Below, piece after piece: positions 24,901-36,900 of a stretch of 64,000 nucleotides of DNA. The notes under the pieces are model-generated. The model did no database searches, had not been told where the DNA came from, and was given only the letters and a program-made list of their open reading frames with translations. The DNA comes from Angiostrongylus vasorum (lineage: Eukaryota; Nematoda; Chromadorea; Rhabditida; Metastrongylidae). How positions within the stretch are numbered: the stretch's first letter is position 1; every line of letters starts with the position of its first letter. A program made the position numbers and the translations under genes. Where the stretch lies: contig JADANN010000461.1 of the NCBI GenBank assembly GCA_018806985.1, positions 1,178,001-1,242,000 of the forward strand, in the 5' to 3' direction.

Positions 24901-27900
24901 GATACTTAAGGAGTCGAAAGAGTCGACTGACGCTATTCGGTCATTTCTGAGCAGTCGCCTCCCCAGGCTATTGCATTCCGAAATACTTCATTAGTCTGAA
25001 GGAGTTCCCAGTGAATCAAAATGGCAAAGTCGACATAAGCCAATTTCCAAAACCTCGACGACGTTCATCGCCATCAAATTTGAGACATCCGAAAAATAAA
25101 CTGGAAACGACAGTGATCACTTCATTCCGAAAATATACTGGAAGAGATCACATAACGAACGAGAGCTTTTTTGAGAGGGGTGGAGATTCCATTAAGGTGG
25201 TTTGATCACAACGATATTTCAGCTATCATTGCATAAGACTGTTCTTTCAAAATCCATTCTTTAGGCGATGCTGGTCTTACAGGATCTTGCTGCGCATGGC
25301 CTACACATCGATCTGAAGTCCTTTTTCTCTTTACAAACTGCGGAGAAAATCGCAGCGTTCCTAAACGAAAACTCGATGCCATTAAGGAAATCACGAAACG
25401 ATAAGACTCTTTCATTCAATATTTCGCTTTCAACTCAACAAAGACGACTGTGGTTTCTTGTTAAAATGCATCCGAATCGGGATTCCTATGTGATTCGTCT
25501 TCACATCGACTTCCATCGGTGTGTTGATCAAGAAAAGGCTACTGGAGTCATTCAACCTGGTTGTCATGAATAATTCGCTGTTAAGATCAATAATCTCTCC
25601 TGTCAACGATGAACCAACCTTCCTTACATTGTCAGGTACGGAATGTTTTCATGCGCTTGAACCAAATGAATTGGAAGACGTTCAAATTACTGACTCTTCT
25701 TTGGTGATCGGACAATTGTTTGAAGGAGATTGTTCCAGACTAGATCTCAGAATCCATCATATTATCAGCGATGGCAGAAGTCTGGCGATTATTGGTGAAC
25801 AGCTAGCAGGTGCTTACTAATAGTCTTGAAATCATTTCCGATGACAACTTGCCTGAAAATGATGAACTCGATGACTCATTGGCGTTTTGGAAGGAATATT
25901 TAGAGGATTACGAACCCATTTCGGTTCAAGGAAAAGGTGAGAACGATGGTACTGATGGGAAAAGCGGGCTATCTTATTGAAGAACTCGACTTTATCGATA
26001 GTCTTAAGTTAGACGAGTTTTGCGTTAACTACTGTTGTACCCTTTATCATATAGTAATGTTATCGTTTGTCAACGCACTAAGAATGACATATGACTTGAA
26101 TGATCTGGTAGTTGGAACTACTATCGCCAATCGATCTCCGGTGAATCTGAATCGGGTAGGCCTTTTCGCAAACACTATTCCGTTGAGATTTAGGAAAGAA
26201 TTTCCTGATCTTGAGAGACAGTTACGATACACAATTGATCAGATCCTATCCGCCATGGAACACCAATCTACTTCCCTAGCCAGGATCGTCGAAGGCGTTG
26301 TCAATAATCGAGATTCGACAAGAATCAATCCTCTTTTCGAGCATGTCGTCACTTTTGAAAGTGCATCCCTCTCGAATTTTCCGTCGATGAATGGTTTACG
26401 AACTAAGGTCACCGAGGTGCAATCCGAATTTGTTCAGTTCGACCAGAGCTGGATTTTCCATCCTGGACAAAAAATTATCTTTGTTGATACAATACAACAC
26501 AGGTCGATACTCATTAGACTCTGTGAAAGAACTACTAACTGGTTTTAAAAAGACTTTATGGAACACCTTGAGGAACTCCACGCTAGGATTTATACGACAA
26601 CCGGCAAAAAAACCCTTTATTTTATGACATACCACGAAACAAATGCCTGGGAAAGATTTTTTAGAGAGCAGGCAGGAATGTTGCCCTATGGAGTTTGCCT
26701 TGAATCGAATTACCAAATGACCACCTATTCAGACACCTTGAAAATGTCAGAAAAGTTTGCGTATAGAATGCAAAACGCTATTCTTAGACATCACGGTGTC
26801 ACACTTGCAGTAGACGATGTTATTTGTTTGATTCTTAAGGAATCAATAGAAAACCATATTGCTATTGAAGCAGTGCATCTCCTAGGTTGTGCATATCTAA
26901 GTATGTCACCAGATACACCAATCGAACGATTACGTTACGTAATGACGGACTGCCAACCTAAGCTTATCGTCACCAACTTACATTTCCAAACTCTCCCATC
27001 ACCTACTTTGTTGATAGAGCTGTTTGAAGCTGATAGCGGTCCACGGCTTCTGTTTCGATCGTGTTCAAATTCTCTGGCATACGTAATCTACACGTCTGGT
27101 ACTACAGGGACTCCCAAGGGAGTATGTGTAAGTCATCAGAGTACTCTGAATATGCTAGCACATTGCACAAGACACTACAATTTTCGCCCGATGGCCAAAG
27201 TCTTACAATTGACAAAAAGTTCTTTTGATGCCAGTATAAGTAATACGTTCGGGTGTTTGTTAAATGGTGGAGTTTTAAGTATAACAAGTGGAAAGCAGGA
27301 AATCATCAGCGATTTGTGCGCTCGACAACCGATTACCACATTGCATATGACTCCTATTATTCTGGATATGTTTGACAATGACGACTTTGACCAACTTCAC
27401 GATGTGGAACGTTGGAGTTTTGGAGGTGAAACCATGTCGGAGTCGACGATGAACTCCATGATCGAACGAGGTTATCGCATTGTTCAACTGTATGGACCAA
27501 CAGAGACCACATGTTATGTGACATTGCTAGAAATGAAAAAATCCATAACACCTACTTGTTTAGGTCCCGTCATCTCGGGCTTATTCTATGGGCTATGCTC
27601 TTTTCAAAATCATATGGTACAACGAAAATCACTTGGACAGTTTTGTTGCACTGGTGAGAATTTAGCGCGAGGATATATTGGTTCAGTACAAAAAGGATTT
27701 GTTGACAATCCGTATAGGGACCACTGAAGACAAAATATTGCAAAGGAACACGAAAATCTACTTATCAGGGGACAGAATATGGTGTGATAAAAATCAATAT
27801 CTCCACTTTCTTGGACGTGAAGACGATCAGGTTAAAATCAAAGGTCAACGAATCCAACTTTCTGAAATAGAGAATGTTTCTCGAAAAATGGACGGTGTGC

Positions 27901-30900
27901 AGAATGTTGCCGTTGTTCTTCAGAAGGACAAAGCGAACATGAACCATATGGTTCTGTTCCACACAGGAACGGCGAATAGTCTTCTGACATTTCTTCGGGA
28001 AAGACTTCCAAATTACATGGTACCATCTAAGATTATTCATCTCGTCAAATTCCCGCTGACCACAAACGGAAAAAATTGACAAAAAAAACTTGTCAAGCAG
28101 AAATGATATCAATGATAATTCAACGATAGTTCGAGAACCAAAGGACCACTTTGAGGAGGGTTTGCTAAACAGCTACCAGGAGGTTCTAAAACAACCTGAC
28201 GTCAATGTCCACTCAAATTTTTTTCCAAGCTGGAGGACATTCGCTTCTTGTAGTTCGTCTAGTGGATGCAATTCAAAAATACTTTCGGTGTTTCCGTTCC
28301 AATACTGAAAGTGTTCGAGTTTCCAGTGGTGGCAGATTTAGCTCGATGGATAAAAAAGCTGTCAAAATGCGCAAATCATTCCAGCTATCAGCAAGGAATT
28401 ATGTTCTAAAGAGAACGACAAGCCTACCCCCTTTGCAGCTGACGTTGCTTCGCAGCTTTAGAAACCCGCAGGTGCAAGCGCTTTACGAAATTTCGTTCAA
28501 CATAGTGTTAAAAAAAGTTGATCAACACGAAGAAACTAGGGGGAAATTGTCAATAATCTAACGATGATCCATCCATCATTGAGGACTCGATTTGTCAGGA
28601 TTCACAAAAAATTCTTCAAGGAGATACTATCGGGGACTGAATGCTATCAAAAGCCGGGCAGCAAGGCAACCTCGGGACTTGATCTGCTACGAAAACCTCC
28701 TTTTGTTATCTGCGCTGACGGCAAGAACCTTCAGTTAGTGGTAAATCATATAATCACGGACGGTCACTCAATGCAATTAGTTGTGAGAAATCTCCTAAAG
28801 TTACTGAGTGATGAGCAAATCGCGATGGATGACAGTCACCTATTTCATTCATGGATCCATAATCAATTTCAAAAGCATGGAGCTGATCATCGCCAATACT
28901 GGAGCTCCCGGCTTAAAAACTTTGTCTACAATCAACTTCCAACTAGCCATCCTCGCCTGGTCATTAGAGGCAACCAAGCGGCCTTGTTAAATTTCCAGAT
29001 GTCTCAGCTGCGTAAAAGGCTTGGTTCGTGGGTACACACTTATGGTTGTACACCATTTGCTGCTGTCCTGGCACTTTTGTCACGCACTCTTCAATCGATC
29101 AGTTATGATCCATCAATGCCCGTTGCCATAGGATTCCCTGTTAACCTTCGAACCCATAAGTTACAGAATTCAGTTGCATGCGGCATAAGCACCGTAATGA
29201 TAGCTCACGACACAACAGAGAGTCCGGAGAAGGTAGTTGGAGGTATATCGATGGAGGTCGCACAAGCAATGTCCCACGCTTTTCTGTCTTATGACCAGTT
29301 AATGGAATTGTCTCCATCAAAGAAGCTCTTCAGTGTGATGGTAACATTTGACGACTACTCAGTGGAGGAGAATGACATATTTCGGGTCGATCATGTTGCA
29401 GCTGTGACTACAAAAATTTGAGCTTTCAATCTTTGTAGATCCCAACAGTGACTGCATACAGGTAGAATATAACAAAGAACTTTATAAGGAAAGTTTCATT
29501 GAAAGACTCATGGATATCTTTAACAGTGTCGTTTGCGATTGGTTTGCTGTTCCGAAACAGATCTTTCATTCAGAAGCCAGACAGCTACTTCGTGTAGATG
29601 GCATCATCTACGATACATTGGACATTAAACATCACCTTGAATCCCTAGCACTGTCTGATCTACGCGTCAAAGTATCCAATTCCAAGAGTGTGGAGTTGTT
29701 CTACAGTTGCGACACCAATAAGAACGAAGTTATTCGTGAAAAGCTGAAGCAACTTCCGGAACCACTTCGACCGAAGCGAATATTTTGCCAGCCTAAAAAC
29801 ACCTTCGAGTTTCCATTGAGTACTCAACAATTACAAATGTATTATCTCTCACATGAAAAGCCATCATTCTATGTTCTTCCATTCCTAAAGAAATTTTCAA
29901 AGACCATTCCAGCATCACATATTCAGAAAGCATTGCTGTACGAAATCCAACGGCATGAATCACTGAGAACCATATTTTTCGAAATTCAAGGTGAACCAAG
30001 ACAACTGGTGCTTTCAATGACCGAGGGCTATATTGGTCTTAATGTTGAGAAAACAGCTGATCTTAAGAGGTCACTGACGATATTTACAGGCTCTCCAGTT
30101 CACCTATCAGCAGGGGGTTCCACTTAGAGCCGTTTTATTCGAAACTCCAGATTATTTTGTTGCGATGTTACGATTGCACCACATTATCTCTGATGCTTGG
30201 TCGACTAGTATGCTTGAACAAGAGCTGGGAGAAATTCTTGAAAAACTGAACGCTTTTGAAAATCCTGAATTGCTTAGACAAACGCTTTCCTACAAGAAAT
30301 ACTGCTTGGAAGCGCAACCAACACCTGTGATCAACAGTCTCTACATTGACGCGTTAACGAAAGCAGACTACATTCCCTGAAATGTCGTCGTATCGCGGAG
30401 GTGTCGAAGTGCTGAGTTTTGACTTCTCGGAGTCGGTGGCACATCAGTGTATGAAGCACTGCGGAGTCTCTTTCTTTGTCGTAATGTTAACAATTCTTTC
30501 CAAAAGCATCATGAAGGAGTACGGAATGAAAAGTATCAACATTGGATCGGCGAGTTCTGGTCGCTCGCCAGGGTCAAAGAATGTTTTTTGGCTACTTCCT
30601 TAATAACCTGGTATTTCACATAAGGCAAGAAGTAGAATTGAAATCGCCTGAGACGCTACAACAACACGTTGCCGAAGTAATCTCTAGGAATGTACCCTAC
30701 CCTCAGCTAGTCGACATTGTCCGCCAACGAGGACGACATCTTCGGCCGCTATTTCAGGTCTACTTTAATTGTCGATACGATATGGAAACTCATAAAGACG
30801 ACGACATAGCTGTAAAATCTCTTCTGCAGGTCAAATCGGAATTTCCTTTCGAAGTCGACTTAGATAAAGACTCTACGGACTATTATGTTACGCTTAGGGT

Positions 30901-33900
30901 ACAGGATTGTTTGCCCAAAGGCGCTGGAGAATCTCTTATGAAGGCGATTCAATCGGCACTTCTAACAGGGGCTTCTCACCAGTCCGTGTCCGTAAAAAAG
31001 CCAAATCAGTACCAATTATCCACTAGAGCTAGTATTAGAAATAGCAAAGAAGGTTCTTCTTCTGGAAGCGATCGACTATAATGAGAATTTCTTCTCAGTC
31101 GGTGGAAATTCTTTGCAAGTTATCGCTTTCATTGAACAGATTGAAGAAACCGTAGGAGTAGAAGTCGACATTTCTACCGTCTATCAAATGAAATCGTTTT
31201 TTGAAATTTTCTGACTATTTGCGATCAGTCATTCCTACACAGCCACCCGAAACACCAAATGAAAACGTACAGGTTTCTGGTAGTCCTCATAAAATTGGAG
31301 TCGTTAGTGGATATCCTTTTGTTCCGTTAAGGAAAGAAAGATCGACCTTTAGAAATTCCGGCGTTACCGATGTTCCATGCCGAGGTTTAAATACAATGTT
31401 TCATGAGATGATGGCGTATGGAACAAAGCAGGCAATATTTGAACCCGACGTCTACCAAGTAACCTACGAGGAATTGGCTGATATGATAGCTAGGCAAGCC
31501 GCCACGGTAAGAGACCACTACTGTCAAATCACTGGTGAAACTCTTCGAGTTGATACCATTATACCAGTACTGGGCCAACGATCGGCGTCCACAGTCATCA
31601 CATGCTTATCTGTCATGGCGGCCGGCTCAGCTTATCTTCCTATGGACTCCACTTGGCCTTTAGAACGGCTCTGTACGCTTCTAGACGATTCACATGCTAA
31701 CTGTTACGTTGGTCCGAAAATTGCTGAAATCGATGTACCCAACATTGTGATTAAACCTATGTGCAAAAAAAAACTGTCCACTAATCAAATCCGATTCAGT
31801 TGAAGATCTCGCTTATGTTATTTACACCTCTGGAAGTACTGGTATTCCTAAAGCAGTTTGCATCAATCGTAGATCATTGATCAATACGATGGCTTCGTCC
31901 ACAGTTGGTTTCTGGATACGTACAGAAGACGTAATTTACCAGTTCACGATGTTCGTCTACGACAATAGTGTGCTGGAGATCTTCATGACCCTGGCGAACG
32001 GTGCACGATTGGTCGTTGCTCAGGGTGAATTTCTTCCAAGAACGTTCACAAATCTTCTTACTAATCATGGTATTACTCATTGCCTTCTTTTTCCCGGTGT
32101 TGTTTCGACATTTAGAGATGCTAATTTCAAAAAAATTATCCGCTCTTCGATATTGGATTGTTGGAGCCGAGAAATTGCCACAGAATTTACTTAACCGAGC
32201 CATCGATGAAGGGATAAACGTCATTCAAAACTACGGACCCACGGAGACTACTGCTTATGCCTTAACAAAGCATATGAAGAACAGGGATCGAGGTGAAAAT
32301 ATCGGTCGTCCGATTCAAAACACAACGATTTCAGTGAATGAAGAAGGACAACTATTAATCAAGGGTAGAGGAGTCATGCGCGGATATTTAAAGAAACACT
32401 CGCATTACTTGCTTGGTAAGGATGAGTGGTACTCTACTGGTGACCGTGCCCAACTTCTTCCTAATGGAGACGTGCTTTTCGTCGGTCGGGCAGATAGCCA
32501 AGTGAAAATCCACGGTCATCGCGTTGAACTCTCCGAGATCGAGACCGCCATCACCAGCCCTAGCTGGCGTTGATCAGTGTAAAGTGGTTTGGAGAGCTAG
32601 TGACGAAAAGCTGCTAGCATTCTGTACTAGAGAGCCAGAAGACAATTTAGATGAAGAGTTAGTTCACGAACGATGTCGTAAAAGCCTTCCCAAACATATG
32701 TGCCCTACCCATGTTATTTTTTTAGACAGCTTTCCGTTAACGAAAAACTCAAAAAATCGACTTGGCATTTCTTTCTGAAAACTGGAAAGATTTCTTCGGG
32801 ATGAAGCCACTTTTTTCAACTTGTAGAGCACGTTCTCGGAAGAAAACCTTCCCCGAGTTCAACTCTTTTTGGAAGTTGGTGGCTCAACGAGAGATGCAGC
32901 CGCTTTTAAAAAGACTTTATTTCTCCAAGTCCGCACGATACCTGGATGTTTCGCAACTAATGAAGATTCCTCTCAAAGATATTAAAAAAAGCTGAGCTTA
33001 ACATTGGCGACAATCAAAATGGTGTCAACGGGAATGAACCACTCATTCATCGGCTTCGTAGGATTTGGTCGAAGGTTCTTAAACACGAGAATTTTGGTAA
33101 TAATGATCATTTCTACTTTTGTGGTGGTAATTCAGCGTCGCTTACGAAACTACGCTATGAAGTAAACAAAGAATTTCGCACGAATTTTGAAGTCAGAGAT
33201 TTGTTAGATGTTCTAGTGTTCAACGATATGATAGCATTGCTTCTATCAACGAACGTCCTAACACGAATTGTGACAGTTGTCCATCAGTCTACTGCCAAGC
33301 CTCAGTACCTGCTGATATTCGTCCATACTCTCTATGGAGGTTAGTACTGCGTATGCCAACTTAATCCATCACTTCAGACAATTGGGAAGCGTCGATATTC
33401 TCATGGTGGAACATCCGAACACATTTCGCTTCGAAACCGATGAACCGCGATTTCATGAAAACATACAATTGCTCGCCGACAGTTACTATTCCGAGGTGAT
33501 TACTTGTACTTTCTAATCAATCGATTAGTTACTTCTTTGTATAACGAATGTTGTTATGATGTGAAGAACCACTCAGTGTTATCAAGCAGAAAATCAGTAG
33601 TAAGACAGAAAAAAAGATGTATTTGGTTGGTGAGCTCGAAATTCGGCGTGCTCGATGGCGGATTGGTGGCATTATTAACACCAGTAGTGTCGACCTTTTC
33701 TCGCAATGAATGGAACCGTAGCTGGTTCCGTTCACCCACCCATAGGGATAAGGTTTATGGAATCTGGGGTAAGGAGTGAATACCGCGACAAGTTCCAAAT
33801 CGATAAAATCAGTAGTAATGCGATCACAGAAAAAGTCGGCAAAAAGGTTCTACAAAATATACTGATTTTCGTACTTACCAACTTAATCCTTCACAGTAAG

Positions 33901-36900
33901 TTGATTGCAGCAATTGTGGTACCACAAGCAGTAGTTTCCAGTTATAGTCCACCTAAAAGATAAGAGACAAATGAAAGCTCAATAAGGAAGAGAAGGAGAA
34001 GAAAAGCAAGATAAAAAAATGGTTCCACTTCAACACGAGTTCAGGCACATATACTTTGGACAGGGGGCGCGTGTGGAGCAGTGGTTGGAGGCGCTCTGCA
34101 ACACACATGTGGAATCGATCCCGGCGCGCGTGGCTCACAAAGCTTTCCATCTCTCAGGGTTTGGCAAACTGGTACCAGACTTTTCTGGGAGGATAGCAGC
34201 ACTGGCTCGATACATCGGTAGGCCACCGCGAGTAAGGCCGATTTGCATTTAATCACCTTCAACGATGCTTAATGAGGTCGAATGTGCATGGCGCATCCCC
34301 TCAGGGATTGATCAACATGGAGAACTTTATCTTTTACACTTTGGATAATCGTCTCTGAATAAATGTTTTTGTTTCTTATAATGTTTTAATAATTTCTAAG
34401 TCCGTTTTTTTTGTTTCACCCTATTTCTTTCAATGCTTTTTTTCACTCAACATTTATCTCAGTTTGGCATAATACCGAATTCGAAATCTCGTGGACGATC
34501 AAGTGATGAACGGAGCTCCTCTTTCATTCTTTTTAACGACTACATAAACCAAATGTGGGAAAAAACACCGCTTATGGACGAGGACGAGGGAGGTAAATGA
34601 ACTCGTTGTAGATTCAAAAGTGGCTGGACAGCAGCAACGACGGCGGCGGTGCTGGCGACGACGACGTCGGTTCGGCACGCGTTGCGCTGATCGGAGCTTC
34701 GATTGGCGGTACGATAGCCTTTGAGATGTCAAAGTATTCACGCGGCGAATGTGATGTCATCATTATCGACAGCGGAACTGATTACGAAAAACTACACGAG
34801 CTCCAGTTTGGCGAACATTTCAAGGTATGTTCTTTCATTTTGTCTCTTCCATAGCCCTCAGTTTCTTAGCCACCCACTCTACGGAGCAGACCGTCGGCTA
34901 TTTCTTGTTATTCATCTGCAACAAGCAACCTACAACATACAAACGTACCAAGTATGACTTATATACCTACACACTTGCTTGAAATACTCTTCTTCATGAA
35001 GGTCACGAAGGACCCGGTCGGTTTTCTACTTAGTTCCCGTGTTGCTAATTATGTAGAGTTTTTTTCCGTTAATTCTTCAGCACGATATGTCACATTGTTA
35101 TGGTCATCATGGTTATCGCTACCCGTTGCTATTAACATCTGTGGATTTGAAGCAAGGCGTTTGCGACTTAGTGAACAGATTTCCTCCAAGAAGAGAACAG
35201 TGCCTCGTTTCTAGCTTCTGGCGTAGTTGCGTTCTTAGAACAATATTCTCAACTTCACATTATCGCTAATGCTTTGAAGAATCAGTACTTCCTCCCGCTT
35301 CTAGTTCTTTTTATTTCTTTTTTTAACCTCTGTGCAAGGTGCACACGTAAAGTGGCATATAAATGTAAGGATGCCATAGACAATAAAACGAAACAATCTA
35401 CCCATCAGGATGCGCAAAGAAAAGATCAGTATTGGCCTGGGCAAACCTGTCTTTTGTACTGCAGCTGGCACCGTCGCGAGGACCATTTAACTATCCATGA
35501 AGTAACTCTGCTTAGGATTAGGGAAAGGCCTCCGGGGTTGGCAAATTGGTGCCAGACTTGTCTGGGAGGATAGCAGCACTGGCTCGATACATCGGTAGGC
35601 CACCGTGAGTCATTGTAAAGGCCAGATACGCATTCAATCACTTCCAAACAATGCTTAATGAAGTTGAATGCATGACACATCCTCAGGGATTGATCAACGC
35701 CGAGAGCTTTTTTTACGGAATAACTTTGTTTAGTAGGCGAGGAAAACGTAAGTAGTGGTCACTAAATAAACACGTGATCTTTGGATATAACGGACACTTC
35801 TTCACAGTTTTTTGGAAGAATTTTATTAGATAGCACAAATTGAAATAAACCATGGTTGAAATCATTGACCATTTCCAGATGATCTTATCTTTTCGGATAA
35901 ACGATCTTTAGAGCATCAATGAGGCGCTTTTTGAATTACAAGCTTGACGATGAAACGAGATTCTGGATGGTTGTGAATTCCTGGGATCTACTACAAATGC
36001 TCAAGGACTACAAACTGTCTCCATCACCTAATCTGCGGACACTCACAGTGTTCTCCGTCGATGGTACTGATCTCGGATGGAGCAGGTCTCTCTTTACAAA
36101 TGTTCTTTCTTGGTTATTAATTACTCAATTTACGATCTAAACGCTAAAAATACGGTGGTTTTGGCTGATAATGTGTCATACTTGACGTAAGAATGTCAAT
36201 AATCTGCGATTAAAACAAGTGAAATGTAGGAACACGTAATATCTGATCGACAGATAGTGTCTGTTTATTGGAAAACAACCACATTAGCAGCAACCGCCTG
36301 AACAGAGGACAACTTGGAAACTGTGTAGGTTCGCAACATCGTGTACGGCAGAGCTGAGGAAAACCTCCAAGAGTGGGTTGCGTGTGCAACCTATAACAAT
36401 AAATGCTGGCAGGAGAGAAATAAGAAGCTGTGCGATTTAAAAGCGATCAGCTAGACCTAAAGCATAATAAGCTGGATATCGGACAGCTGAACCTATGAGC
36501 GTCCAGCCAGCGTGACCCATATATGGGCCATACGAAGAAAAATTAATTTGCCCTTGCAACTTTAAACAAACATACGTCAGCTCGCTACAATCTTTACTTA
36601 ATGGGATGGTTGGACGGCCGACTACGGATTGTGCGGACCCCAGCACATTTCTATTCGTTTTGCTTCGCCTTCGTCGCCATGTTCGTCGTTTGATTCGAGC
36701 GAGGTGGCAGACAAGACTCTCACACCGTGATTTTAAAATATCGGGGGCTCCGAACATAGCTGATTAATTCTAGTTAATAACACTTTCACCCAACTTGTAG
36801 GTAGCCGTCCTAGAGGAAGCCTGCATCCTCGTAAAGTTCACTCTATCGTTTTTTTTCGTCTGTTTTCATTGCACGACCGAAACACCTTTGCTTCGCCATC

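Noticed and set aside
21503..33495. NRPS locus as a processed (retrocopied) pseudogene
   Set aside because: A clear in-domain intron at 25197-25264 and several introns in the thioesterase region remain, and there is no poly-A end.
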